A stretch of 64,000 nucleotides of DNA, taken from positions 124,001-188,000 of the forward strand of contig NZ_JAMXIC010000003.1 of the NCBI RefSeq assembly GCF_027587375.1. Reading direction: 5' to 3'. Source of the stretch: Arthrobacter sp. B2a2-09. Lineage in GTDB: Bacteria > Actinomycetota > Actinomycetes > Actinomycetales > Micrococcaceae. The position numbers were made by a program, and so were the translations under genes. Below the pieces are notes generated by a model. The model searched no databases. It was not told the DNA's origin and worked only from the letters and a program-made list of their open reading frames with translations. Positions 9,035-18,519 of the stretch are shown piece by piece; within the stretch, counting starts at the first letter, position 1; each line of letters begins with the position of its first letter.

Positions 9035-10333
9035 GTGAGAAGAACCCCGTTCGAATTGGCCGCTGTAGCTACTGCGGCGGTGCCCGGCCTGACGCCGACG
9101 GCTGCCGCCTCCGCCCCGGATGATGCTGCGGATTTCGATTCGGCGCTTCTGCTGGATTCGGAGGGCAAGCGTTGGCGCGTCCGTTCGCCACGCCATCCGG
9201 AAGCCAGCGCCCGGCTGGAAACCGAATTCATGATTCTGCGGGCTTTCGCGCCGGCGATCCGGGCCGAGCTGCCTTTCCTGATGCCCACTGTGGCCGGAAC
9301 GGTGCGCCAAGGTGCGCTGAGCACATTCGTCTACGCCCACTTGGCCGGAGCCAAGCGCAGCATCGAAGAGTTGTCGACCTGCAGTGACGCCTTGGCCAAG
9401 GAGATAGGTGCGGCGCTGGCCGCCGTGCACGACCTCCCCCAATCCCTCGTCAACAACGCCGATCTTCCCAGCTACACGGCCAACGAATTCCGTCAACGCA
9501 AGTTGAACGAACTGGACCAGGCCGCCACCACGGGCAAGATTCCGCCCGCCCTGCTACGTCGCTGGGAGCACGCACTTGAGGACGTGGCGCTGTGGCGCTT
9601 CAATCCGTGCGTGGTCCACGGCGATCTCCATGAGGACAATTTGCTGATCGACGGCGACAACGTGACGGCTGTGACGGGGTGGACCGATCTGCGCATCGGC
9701 GATCCTGCCGATGACTTCGCCTGGCTCGTGGCGTCAAACGAACAGAGCTTCGTGGAGTCCGTACTGCGGCACTACACCGAAGCCCGGCGGGACACGCCCG
9801 ACGGCCACCTGCTGCGACGCTCGGCGCTTCTTGCCGAATTCGCCCTGGCCCAATATCTCGTCAAGGCCTTGGCTGCCGGTCACAGTGACATGACGGCAGA
9901 AGCCGAGGCGATGCTCAAATCCCTCGCCGACGACATCGAGGAGCAAAACGCGTTGGCAGCCGAGGAGGCCGATGCCGCCGCTGCGGAGCTTGCCGCTGCG
10001 GACGCGCTGGCAGCGCCGGCAGTTGTTATGGCTTCGGAGGCCAAGGCCTCGGAGGGCGACTCGGCGAAGCCCACGGTGAGCGTAACGGCCATCCCGGAGC
10101 CTGTTCATGAGGATGTTCCCAAAGCCCGCCCGGAAACGGACGCCGCAACGCCGTCGGTCACGGTTGAACCGTTGGAGGAAGCTGCCTCAGGCGAAGCCGT
10201 CGTGGAGCGTGCAGCAGATTCAGGTAACGGGATCGACTCGACGCCGGAGGTGCCGTCCGAATCAGACGACACGTCGACGACGGCCCTCCAGGTAGTGGAG
10301 CCCGCGCCGCTACAGGACGCCAAGGACCATTAG
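9035..10333 (+). CDS. Aminoglycoside/macrolide-phosphotransferase-fold protein with long acidic tail (possible pseudokinase)
   Basis: This is a 432-residue protein from the GTG at 9035; another GTG at 9026 is possible. Residues about 1-320 have the APH kinase fold with the catalytic loop HGDLHEDN (His195, Asp197) and a GDPADDFAW stretch. The metal-binding Asp normally found in the following IDW-type motif is replaced: residues 214-216 read TGW. This raises doubt about phosphotransfer activity. The last 110 residues are Ala/Glu/Val-rich and probably disordered. It lies head-to-head with nudC and converges with adnB. A true resistance function is not implied. In mycobacteria the corresponding position is occupied by a different gene. 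Confidence 0.75.
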   Translation: MRRTPFELAAVATAAVPGLTPTAAASAPDDAADFDSALLLDSEGKRWRVRSPRHPEASARLETEFMILRAFAPAIRAELPFLMPTVAGTVRQGALSTFVYAHLAGAKRSIEELSTCSDALAKEIGAALAAVHDLPQSLVNNADLPSYTANEFRQRKLNELDQAATTGKIPPALLRRWEHALEDVALWRFNPCVVHGDLHEDNLLIDGDNVTAVTGWTDLRIGDPADDFAWLVASNEQSFVESVLRHYTEARRDTPDGHLLRRSALLAEFALAQYLVKALAAGHSDMTAEAEAMLKSLADDIEEQNALAAEEADAAAAELAAADALAAPAVVMASEAKASEGDSAKPTVSVTAIPEPVHEDVPKARPETDAATPSVTVEPLEEAASGEAVVERAADSGNGIDSTPEVPSESDDTSTTALQVVEPAPLQDAKDH

Positions 10334-10384
10334 TCCGTTTCCGCTTGGCTGCCGTGGTTTCGGCTGCCTAACCGTTTCGGGTGC

Positions 10385-13300
10385 CTATCGGTCCCGGCTG
10401 CCCAGCGCGGAAGCGATAATGTTCTCCAGTTCTTCGGCCGTGCCCAGGTCGTGGGGCCTCACTACAGCGTCATCGGCAACGTAGTAGAACGCTGCGCTGA
10501 CTTGCTCCAACGGCACACCCTTGAGGCGCGCCCATGCCAGCCGGTAAACGGCCAATTGCACGGCACGGGTCTTGAGTTGCCTGCCGGCCGGGCGCTTGCC
10601 CGTTTTCCAGTCCACCAGTTCCCACGTGCCGTCCGCGCCGCGGAAGACTGCGTCAATCCGTCCGCGCACCACGACGTCCCCGATCCTTGTCTCCACGGGA
10701 ACTTCGACGAAGGCCGGGGACCGGTGTGCCCATTCTGAATTGCTGAACGTCGCCACCATGTCCTCAAGTCCGTAGGCTTCGTCGATGTGCGAGTCGGAGC
10801 CGGGTGCTTCGTCGAGGTCCAGCATGCCCGTGGTTCCGAAGTACTCTTCCACCCAGGAATGGAAAGCGGTGCCTTTGCGGGCCGAGATCCCGGGTTGCCG
10901 GGGCACCGGACGCCGGAGCTGGGCCAGGACCGCGGTGGGATCGTCTCCCAGGTCGACGAACATGGATGCCGAGATGTGTCCGGGCAAATGGACGTCCTGC
11001 ACGGGTCTCCGCCGCAACTGCCGTTCCAACAACAGCTCCGCTTCGGCGGCCCAGCCGGCTGCCGCCCCGCGGAGGGACGTCAGCGGGGCATCGATGACCA
11101 GCGGCGAATCCGCACGCAGTCCCTCGACGGCGGCCCTGACCCGGGTTGCTGCCGCCTCCATGGCATCCCGCCGGCCAGGTACCAACCGGAGCCGTTCCCC
11201 CGTACGAGGGTCGCTGGGACCCTCGAGCGGATCATAGGGGAAGATCGCCACCTCCATGCCGACGGTCAGGGGACTCTCAGTGGGCAGCGCGTCTTCGCTG
11301 AGGGACTGGGGGTGAATGGCAGCGGCCGGTGCTCCGCCGGCGTCGTTGCCTGCTTCACCTGCAAGGCTTGCCAGCTCGGCAAGGAAAGGTGATGTCTCGG
11401 CGATGCCTGCCCGGGAACCATTCCACGCCGCGCTCGATGCCCACAGGACGAACTTTGCGCGGGTGTAAGCAACGTAGGCGAGCCGCCGCTCTTCAGCCTC
11501 GCCGTGGTGCTGGACCTCCGATTTGAAGTCCTTTTCGGCGTCCAGCCAGCCCTTCTGGTCCGGTTGGTCCAGATCCCATTGAGGGAGGTCCGCCCGGTCG
11601 CCACGGAGGGGCCATGGCAGGGCAGCGGTACCGCTGCTCCACCGGGAGTCCCGGTTGCTCGGGAAGGCCCCAGCATTGAGGCCGGGGACAAAGACAACGT
11701 CCCATTCCAAGCCTTTCGAGGCGTGGACTGTCAGCAATTGCACGGCTTCGTGGTTCACCTCGGCGTCGGCCATGTCCAGCCCGCCTTCTTCTGATGCGGC
11801 CGCTTCAAGCCAACCCAGGAAAGCCAGCAGATCAACGCGCTGCGAGGTCTGCAGGAACCCCGCCGCGGCGTCATGGAATGCGTCCAGGTTCCGGCGGGCC
11901 TGGTGGATACTCGTCCCGGGCTTCGCGGCGACCTCAATGTCCAGCAGCATGGCACGTTCCACCTCGCCAATCAGCGTGGTCAGATCGTCTCCGATGAACC
12001 CCCGCAGGTTCCGAAGCTCTGCAGACAAGCGGCCAAGACGGTCCAAAGCCGCCGTACTGAGTGAGCGTCCGTGGCCGGAGGTCCACCCTGGGCGTGGCAG
12101 GAAGTCCAGCGCTTCCACGAGGCTGGCCGCATCGGTAATGTCGCTCTCCACGACCGTCTCCATCGGGCTTTCGTCCGCAGTTGACGCATCGCCTCCCGCA
12201 CCGCTGTCTCCCCCACCGCCGTGGGATCGCCGCCTGGCCAGGAACTGGGACCAGTCCCGGAATGCCATCAGGTCAGCAGTTCCGATCCTCCACCGGGCGC
12301 CTGCCAGCAAACGCATCAGGGCATCGGAACGGCCGGGATCGGCGAGGACCCGGAGCGCAGCCACGAGATCCACTACTTCAGGGGTATCGAGGAGGCCGCC
12401 GAGTCCGACTATTTCGTACGGGATCCCTTGAACCTCGAATTCACGCCGCAAGCACTCCATCTGGGCCCGACGGCGGCAGAGGACTGCCATGGTGGGAGAA
12501 ACCGGCGTACCGTCGGCCGCGGTTTCGAAGACTGTGCGCCGGTAGCGGCGGACGTCCCGCCCAATCGCTGCGGCTTCGTCTTCGTCGGTGGCAAATCGTC
12601 CGAGAACGACGTTGCCGTCTACGGCTGCCGGGCTCGGCTGCAGCGGAGGCACTGCCACGGCACTGTCTTCGGCCCTGGAACCCGGGGCTCCCTCATTCGC
12701 GGCTGCCCTGTTGAGGGGGGCGGAAATGACATTGGCGGCGGCCAGGATGTTGCGCCCATTCCGCCAGGCAGTGGTCAGGTACGAGGTGGGTGCGGTGGCA
12801 AGGGAAGCCGTTCCGACGCTGTCTTCCACCCGGACGGGAAATTCCTGGACAAAGTGGAACAGTTGGCCGGCCGAAGCACCCCTGAACCCGTAGATGGATT
12901 GGTTGGGATCCCCCACCGCCGTCACGGCGTGCCCTCCCCCGAACAGGCGGGAGAACAGGACCAGTTGCGCGTGCGAGGTGTCCTGGAATTCATCCAACAA
13001 CACGACCCTGTAGCGGGCCCGCTCGGTGGCAGCCGCCAAGGGTATGTCTTGGGCAATCTTCGCAGCGAGCGCAACGAGGTCGCCGAAGTCGAGGACGCCG
13101 CGATTTCTCTTGGCCTCTTGGTAACGCCCCACCATGTCCGCGACGCTGGCCCTGGTCCGCAACATGGCGCCGAGATCGCCGGCAGCTTGGCTCGGGTTCT
13201 TTTTCGCCGCGGACACATAAGGCAATTGCGCGAATTCCGACACGCGGTCCATCAACCAACGCTGAACCTCTGCGGGTTCGCGCAAGTGTTCGGCACACTC

Positions 13301-13915
13301 GCCGGCCAACTGCATCACGGCGTTGACCAACGTGGACTTGGCAGCGGTGAAGTGCTCATAGTCGCCGTCGTACGCCTCGACCACTTCACTCGCAAGCTGC
13401 CAGGCCTGTGCGCCGCCGAGCAGCACCACATCGCGCTCGATGCCCAGGCGCAGGCCGTAGTCGGACACGATCCCGCTGGCGTAGGAGTGGTAGGTGGAAA
13501 CTTTGGGTTCAAGCTCGTCGGAGCCCGCAACTCCCTCCGGGAAGCCGTACTGCCCGTTGTCCGATGACGCGATGCGCTGCAGGGTGGCCAATTTGGCGCG
13601 GATACGGCTGGCCAGCTCCCCTGCCGCTTTACGGGTGAAGGTGACGCCAAGGACCTCTTCGGGGCGAACCCATCCGTTCGCCACGAGCCACACCACACGG
13701 TCCGCCATGGTTGCGGTTTTCCCGGATCCGGCGCCGGCGATGACCAGCCGGGGGGTCAACGGTGACGCGATAATGGCGGATTGCTCTTCCGTGGGACGGT
13801 TCCGTTCGCCGAGGATATCGGCCAATTCGCCTGGCGAAAATCGAGGTTCCGGCAATACCGCGGCATCGTCGGCGGCCTCTCCGATCTCGATTCCGGCGAG
13901 TGTCTGGACGGTCAT
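10385..13915 (-). CDS. adnB: AdnB-like ATP-dependent helicase-nuclease subunit
   Basis: This 1176-residue protein has a UvrD/RecB-type motor (Walker A IAGAGSGKTA, motif II VLLDEFQDTSH, motif VI YVAYTRAKF) followed by a C-terminal RecB-like PD-(D/E)XK nuclease domain. The nuclease residues are present: His in KGTAFHSWVEEYF, Asp in GRIDAVF, and DWKTGK with a downstream QLAVYRLAW. AdnAB resects double-strand breaks in actinobacteria. The start ATG at 13915 overlaps the TGA stop of adnA (ATGA), in frame with a longer reading frame to 13951 that I reject. It converges with the kinase-fold gene. Confidence 0.92.
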   Translation of the reverse strand: MTVQTLAGIEIGEAADDAAVLPEPRFSPGELADILGERNRPTEEQSAIIASPLTPRLVIAGAGSGKTATMADRVVWLVANGWVRPEEVLGVTFTRKAAGELASRIRAKLATLQRIASSDNGQYGFPEGVAGSDELEPKVSTYHSYASGIVSDYGLRLGIERDVVLLGGAQAWQLASEVVEAYDGDYEHFTAAKSTLVNAVMQLAGECAEHLREPAEVQRWLMDRVSEFAQLPYVSAAKKNPSQAAGDLGAMLRTRASVADMVGRYQEAKRNRGVLDFGDLVALAAKIAQDIPLAAATERARYRVVLLDEFQDTSHAQLVLFSRLFGGGHAVTAVGDPNQSIYGFRGASAGQLFHFVQEFPVRVEDSVGTASLATAPTSYLTTAWRNGRNILAAANVISAPLNRAAANEGAPGSRAEDSAVAVPPLQPSPAAVDGNVVLGRFATDEDEAAAIGRDVRRYRRTVFETAADGTPVSPTMAVLCRRRAQMECLRREFEVQGIPYEIVGLGGLLDTPEVVDLVAALRVLADPGRSDALMRLLAGARWRIGTADLMAFRDWSQFLARRRSHGGGGDSGAGGDASTADESPMETVVESDITDAASLVEALDFLPRPGWTSGHGRSLSTAALDRLGRLSAELRNLRGFIGDDLTTLIGEVERAMLLDIEVAAKPGTSIHQARRNLDAFHDAAAGFLQTSQRVDLLAFLGWLEAAASEEGGLDMADAEVNHEAVQLLTVHASKGLEWDVVFVPGLNAGAFPSNRDSRWSSGTAALPWPLRGDRADLPQWDLDQPDQKGWLDAEKDFKSEVQHHGEAEERRLAYVAYTRAKFVLWASSAAWNGSRAGIAETSPFLAELASLAGEAGNDAGGAPAAAIHPQSLSEDALPTESPLTVGMEVAIFPYDPLEGPSDPRTGERLRLVPGRRDAMEAAATRVRAAVEGLRADSPLVIDAPLTSLRGAAAGWAAEAELLLERQLRRRPVQDVHLPGHISASMFVDLGDDPTAVLAQLRRPVPRQPGISARKGTAFHSWVEEYFGTTGMLDLDEAPGSDSHIDEAYGLEDMVATFSNSEWAHRSPAFVEVPVETRIGDVVVRGRIDAVFRGADGTWELVDWKTGKRPAGRQLKTRAVQLAVYRLAWARLKGVPLEQVSAAFYYVADDAVVRPHDLGTAEELENIIASALGSRDR

Positions 13916-16900
13916 TCGGTGACCTGCTTTCCCCTGGCGCACAATGGGCAAATATCGGGCAGTCGGCAGCCGTGGCCTCCATGGCTGCCTTTTGAGGGAT
14001 CGTGACGCGCCTCGAAGCTGGCTCCGGCCATGAGCACGGCGGCCTCGCTGACAAGGTCCTGTGCCCAGTTATCTCCCGGGTCCAGGGGCTCCTGCACTTG
14101 GACCACCGGCGTCTTCGTCTTGGTGCCCAGCTGTGCCAGCACGGCACCTCCCGGAACAAGCCCCGGAACAGGCCCTGGAACCAGCCCCGGAACAGGCAGA
14201 TCCTGGAATGCCCCGTGCAGCACCGCCGCCTGATACGCACCGAGCTGGGGGTGCCTGGCGAGTTCGGCTTTGCCCGGCTGGCGTTTGCCCGTCTTGAGGT
14301 CGACAATCACCAGCCTGCCCTCTGCGTCTATCTCCAAACGATCCACTTGTCCCCGAAGCACAGCATTCCGGACAGCATCGGAATCTTCTGCAACGTGGCC
14401 CAGGCGCACCTCCGGCAGGGGAACCTCGAAGTCCGCTTCGACCCCGGCCAGGCTTCGGCCTTCACTCCGCATGACAAGGACGTATTGGGCAAGTTTCCGG
14501 ACCATCTGCTCTGCCCGTTGGAAGTCCAGCCTGCCCTCCCAGTTGTCCTTCATGCCCAGTGTCGGCCACCGACGCACGAGCTCCGCGACATACTCGGCGC
14601 CGGATGCATCGGGCAGTTCCTGGGCAATCGCATGGACCAAGGTGCCCAGGCTGCGGGCAAAGTCGGTAGCGGCTTCGCCGCCGGCCGCCTGGACAAACCA
14701 ATCCAACGGCGATTTGTGCACAGTTTCCACCTTCGAGGGAGAAACGAACACAGTGCCCTCCTGCGGGACCACCGGTTCCTCGCTGCTGAGTGGTGCCAAT
14801 CCCCACCAGGAATCCGGATGTGCGCCCGGCACTGCCGGCTGTGCGGTGGCGAGGTGTGCCAGTACGCGCGCAGCTTCGGCGGCATCCTCGGCCACGCCTG
14901 GGCGGGCAAACGCGGCGTCGTCCGGCTGAACGCGCTGCCTCAGCTCGGCCACCAAGGCCCGCAGGGTCATGGGCCGGTCAACTGCCGTGTACTCGCGCCG
15001 GTACTGTCCCGGTTCCAGAGGCGCCACGTAGTCGAGAAAGGCGGACTGCTGCTCGTCTTCGGAAGAGACTGCTGTGCAGATAAGGACTTCCCGGGCACGC
15101 GAAACGGCTGTGGAGAAGCTGCGCAGCTCGTCATAGCGGATATCCCGCAGCCTGCTGAGGGGCCCGCGTTGCAAGGCGTGTTCAACTCCATGCTCCACAG
15201 CATCGGCAAACAACGTACTGCCGAGGAGTTCACCCCGGAGCCTGGTGTTGGGCCAGACGCCCTCCTGCAGGCCCGCGACGATGACCACGGCCCATTCCCG
15301 CCCGGCCGCGCTGGCCGGCGTCATGAGCTCCACCGCTTCCTCCAACTGGGCCCTGGCGGCAAGGGTGTCCATGGGCAGTTCCTGGCTGAGCAGATACTCC
15401 AGGAACTGTTCGGGTCCGGAGCCGGGGAGCTGGTCGACATAGCGCTCGGCGGTGTGGAACAGGGCCATCATTGCGTCAAGGTCCCGGTCTGCGCGCGCGC
15501 CGGCCGCGCCGCCGTCAAGCGCCATTTCCGTCCAGCGCGAAGCCAGCCCGGTGGACTGCCACAACGCCCACAACACCGTCTCCGCGTTGGCTCCGGGTTC
15601 GGCGGCCGCCAAGCGTCCTGCCGCGATCATGCGGGCCAAGCGACGTGCCGAGCTACCTTCGATACCCAAAGAACCCAGCGCCCCGGGCTCCAGCAACGCT
15701 TCAACGAGCAACGCATCACTGGACCGTCCGCCACCGCCCAACAGCTCCTCCCGGCGCAGGGATTGCCGCAGGCGGCGCAACTCGATGGCGGTAGCCCCGC
15801 CGATCCTCGACGTGAGAAGCGAAACCGCGGACTCAGGCGTCAGCTTGGCGGCATCCAGCACGACGCCGTACACCTCAAGAAGGGGACGAACCGCCACTTC
15901 GTCGCGGACAGCGGAATCCGCGACAGGGACGCGGACGGGGATTCCTTGACCGCTCAGATAGCGCTGCAATTGCGCCAATTGCCCACCGTTGCGAACAATC
16001 ACTGCGATGTCACCGAACTCGTGGTTCTCCCGCAGCTGTGCTTCAAGGATGCGTTGCGCCACGTAGCGCAATTCGTGCACGGCGGAGGGAAGGACATGCG
16101 CTTCCACCCGGCCCGCGGCCTGTGTGCCTCCGGAATGCGGCTCCTCCGCCGATGCAGGAAGTGGGTCCAGGCGCCGGGCAAGCTGGCCTCCCGCACGCTG
16201 CGAAATACGCGCAGCCACGCCGGTCCACGCTTTCGCGACGTCGGGGAGGTGCCGGTGGGTGTGCCATAGAGGAAGCTCCCGCACGGTGCCCTCAAGGCCT
16301 CCGGGGGCTGTGCCTCCGAGCAGCCGGGGCAGTTCGGCGACAAGATCGGGACGGGCACCGCGGAACCCTTGGACCACGGTGTCCGGGGAAGACGCCACCA
16401 AAACGTCCTTCCCTTCTGCGATGTCCGCGAGCAGTTCAAACACGGCGGGATTCGCTTCTTGGATGTCGTCCACCAGGATCAACTGCAGGCGCTCGCGCTC
16501 TGCCGCCAGGAATCCGGGCGAGTCCTGGAAGATCTGGCGCGCCGCCGTGATGATTCCGGCCGGGTCGAAGGCCTCCGGCATGCGAAGATCCAGGACGTCG
16601 CGGTACTCCGAATAAAGGTCCGCGGCAGCAATCCAGTCCGGCCGGCCGCATTCGTAGGCAAGCGCCGTGAGATCTTCCGCCGTCCGGCCGGATTCGATGA
16701 TCCGGTCGAAGAGCTGCCGGATCTCCTGCCGGAAGCCCCGCGTGGGCAACGCGGCGGACAAATCCTGCGGCCAAGGAAGTTCAAAGCCCGGCCGGGCGTG
16801 TCCCTCCAGCAATTCCTTGATGATGAGGTCCTGCTCGGGCCCCGAGAGCAACTTGGGCGGCCGCTGCAGCGGCAGCACGCCCTCGGCTTTGGCTCGCCGG

Positions 16901-17307
16901 ATCAGGTCGAAAGCGTATGACGCCCAGGTGCGGGCCGGCGTCGTACTCAAACTGCGGTCCAGCCGCCCCGTAAAGGTGTCCCGCAACGCCGACGCCGCAT
17001 GCCGGCCGGGTGCCAGGATCAGGATCCGTTCTGGATCCACGCCGTCACGCTCAACGCGCCGGACGGCAGCTTCCACCAGTACGGTCGACTTCCCGGTGCC
17101 CGGCGCCCCCGGCACCAGGACCGGCCCGGATCCGTACGGAAGCCCGACGACGGCAGCTTGGTCGGCGGACAACTCCGGGGCTGCGTAGTGGACCTCGCGC
17201 GGCGGAAGCAGGCGCAACCGGGCGGGCGCTTGCCGTGACTGTACCTGCCGCGGCGGCGGTGTGGTGGCTTCCTGCGTTGTTGCTTGAGGCGTCGGTGTTG
17301 GACTCAC
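13912..17307 (-). CDS. adnA: AdnA-like ATP-dependent helicase-nuclease subunit
   Basis: This is a 1131-residue partner of AdnB. It has Walker A GAPGTGKST (residues 67-75), a divergent motif II (VDDIQEA instead of DEFQD), a motor core, and a C-terminal RecB-type nuclease domain with VDLKTGK and HPQLGAYQ. The nuclease domain carries a repetitive loop, PVPGLVPGPVPGLVPGG. The extreme C-terminus has three cysteines (CRLPDICPLC), which resemble part of an AddB-like iron-sulfur motif; I do not find the fourth cysteine near the start of the nuclease domain. The GTG start at 17307 overlaps the stop of the preceding alkyltransferase-like gene (GTGA), and its stop overlaps adnB. Confidence 0.92.
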   Translation of the reverse strand: MSPTPTPQATTQEATTPPPRQVQSRQAPARLRLLPPREVHYAAPELSADQAAVVGLPYGSGPVLVPGAPGTGKSTVLVEAAVRRVERDGVDPERILILAPGRHAASALRDTFTGRLDRSLSTTPARTWASYAFDLIRRAKAEGVLPLQRPPKLLSGPEQDLIIKELLEGHARPGFELPWPQDLSAALPTRGFRQEIRQLFDRIIESGRTAEDLTALAYECGRPDWIAAADLYSEYRDVLDLRMPEAFDPAGIITAARQIFQDSPGFLAAERERLQLILVDDIQEANPAVFELLADIAEGKDVLVASSPDTVVQGFRGARPDLVAELPRLLGGTAPGGLEGTVRELPLWHTHRHLPDVAKAWTGVAARISQRAGGQLARRLDPLPASAEEPHSGGTQAAGRVEAHVLPSAVHELRYVAQRILEAQLRENHEFGDIAVIVRNGGQLAQLQRYLSGQGIPVRVPVADSAVRDEVAVRPLLEVYGVVLDAAKLTPESAVSLLTSRIGGATAIELRRLRQSLRREELLGGGGRSSDALLVEALLEPGALGSLGIEGSSARRLARMIAAGRLAAAEPGANAETVLWALWQSTGLASRWTEMALDGGAAGARADRDLDAMMALFHTAERYVDQLPGSGPEQFLEYLLSQELPMDTLAARAQLEEAVELMTPASAAGREWAVVIVAGLQEGVWPNTRLRGELLGSTLFADAVEHGVEHALQRGPLSRLRDIRYDELRSFSTAVSRAREVLICTAVSSEDEQQSAFLDYVAPLEPGQYRREYTAVDRPMTLRALVAELRQRVQPDDAAFARPGVAEDAAEAARVLAHLATAQPAVPGAHPDSWWGLAPLSSEEPVVPQEGTVFVSPSKVETVHKSPLDWFVQAAGGEAATDFARSLGTLVHAIAQELPDASGAEYVAELVRRWPTLGMKDNWEGRLDFQRAEQMVRKLAQYVLVMRSEGRSLAGVEADFEVPLPEVRLGHVAEDSDAVRNAVLRGQVDRLEIDAEGRLVIVDLKTGKRQPGKAELARHPQLGAYQAAVLHGAFQDLPVPGLVPGPVPGLVPGGAVLAQLGTKTKTPVVQVQEPLDPGDNWAQDLVSEAAVLMAGASFEARHDPSKGSHGGHGCRLPDICPLCARGKQVTE

Positions 17308-17720
17308 ACGGTCATTTCATCATCGGGCACCGACAATTTATGGAGCCGACGCTCGAGTTGCTCCGAGATCGCATCGATGCTGTCGAAATCCCGGTCCGTC
17401 GGAGCCCACCGTGCCAGGGCCAGGTCAACGCGCCAGCGGCCTTCGCCGGTCCGCAGATATTCCGCGTAGGCGCCGTGCAGCGCCGTTCCCTCGTCCAAGT
17501 AGTGGTTCAGCGCTTCCGACTCAAGACCTGGGGGAGCCTCGCCGCTTGCACGCAGTACGCGCCACCAAGCCACAGTGCTCCCATGGTGGCTCATGACGGA
17601 GCCGATCTGCCGGGGACCGCCCGAGCCCAGAAGCTCGGCAACATCCCCATAGGACACGGCAACGCCGGGCGGCATGAGATCCACGACGGCCAGCACCGCC
17701 GTCACAAACTCCATCCGCAT
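17304..17720 (-). CDS. Alkyltransferase-like (MGMT/ATL DNA-binding domain) protein without catalytic cysteine
   Basis: This is a 138-residue protein with the MGMT DNA-binding domain: YGDVAELLG, RQIGSVMSHH, then VAWWRVLRASG where true methyltransferases have PCHRV. The whole protein contains no cysteine, so it cannot accept an alkyl group. Family knowledge: ATL proteins bind O6-alkylguanine, flip it and hand it to nucleotide excision repair. The C-terminal 60 residues (TDRDFDSIDAISEQLERRL) extend beyond the usual ATL domain. The stop codon overlaps the GTG of adnA, placing it as the first gene of a three-gene repair operon ATL-adnA-adnB. I recall a similar neighbour in mycobacteria (Rv3204). 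Confidence 0.88.
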   Translation of the reverse strand: MRMEFVTAVLAVVDLMPPGVAVSYGDVAELLGSGGPRQIGSVMSHHGSTVAWWRVLRASGEAPPGLESEALNHYLDEGTALHGAYAEYLRTGEGRWRVDLALARWAPTDRDFDSIDAISEQLERRLHKLSVPDDEMTV

Positions 17721-17808
17721 GCCATCAGCCTATCGGCATAGGCCGCCAGATCGGCGCAGAAGGAGTGTCGGTCCGGTTCTTGTCGTAGGGCGCCGGTAGC
17801 GTTGAAGC

Positions 17809-18519
17809 ATGAGCTCCTGGAACACCCTCCCCCGCGCCGCGTTCGACCTTGAGACCACGGGACGGAACTCCCGTTCCGCCAGGATCGTCACCGCTTCCGT
17901 CACAGTGGTGGACGACGACGGCGGCATCATCAAGGAACTCGAATGGTTGGCGGATCCTGGCGTTGAGATTCCCTTGGAGGCCAGCGAGATCCACGGCATC
18001 AGCACGGAAAAGGCGAGGGCCGAGGGCCGTCCAGCGGCAGAAGTGACGCGCGAAGTTGCGGCCGCACTCCAGGAGCTGTTCGACGACGGCGTGCCGGTCA
18101 TTGCGTTCAATGCCAGCTATGACTTCACGGTCCTGGCCGCCGAATCCGCCCGCTACGGCGTGCCCCAACTGAGCCGTTTCCCCGTACTTGACCCCTACGT
18201 CATGAACAAGCAGGTTGACCGGTACCGCAAGGGCAAGCGGACCCTGACCGCGCTGTGCGAGGAGTACGGTGTGAACCTCGATAACGCCCACACCTCCGCT
18301 GCAGACGCCCTCGCCACCCTGCGCGTCCTTGATGCCATGGCCGGCAAGTTCCCGAAGCTGCAGATGCCCGCTTCCAAGCTGCACCACCTCCAGGTTGATT
18401 GGGCGGCTGCCCAAGCAGCCGATTTCCAGAGCTACCTGCGCAAGACCAAACCAACAGCCGTCATTGAAGGCAATTGGCCGGTTCTCCCCCCGGAAGATGC
18501 CAGCCGCGGAGACTTCTAA
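17809..18519 (+). CDS. DnaQ-like (DEDD) 3'-5' exonuclease
   Basis: This is a 236-residue protein. The exonuclease motifs are in order: FDLETTG (Exo I, Asp/Glu near residue 13), FNASYDFTVL (Exo II) and AHTSAADALATL (Exo III, with His and Asp). This is the DnaQ/polymerase-III-epsilon fold, but the protein is short, lacks the polymerase-binding tail, and has a C-terminal extension after residue 185. Such stand-alone exonucleases proofread or trim DNA or RNA; which one cannot be told here. It is divergent from the ATL-adnAB operon (88 bp between starts) and may share its promoter region. Confidence 0.85.
   Translation: MSSWNTLPRAAFDLETTGRNSRSARIVTASVTVVDDDGGIIKELEWLADPGVEIPLEASEIHGISTEKARAEGRPAAEVTREVAAALQELFDDGVPVIAFNASYDFTVLAAESARYGVPQLSRFPVLDPYVMNKQVDRYRKGKRTLTALCEEYGVNLDNAHTSAADALATLRVLDAMAGKFPKLQMPASKLHHLQVDWAAAQAADFQSYLRKTKPTAVIEGNWPVLPPEDASRGDF

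Noticed and set aside
12221..13567. Plus-strand open frame of 448 codons
   Set aside because: Antisense of adnB with no domain features.
14002..16269. Plus-strand open frame of 755 codons
   Set aside because: Antisense of adnA; sequence is a His/Arg/Pro-rich shadow with no motif.
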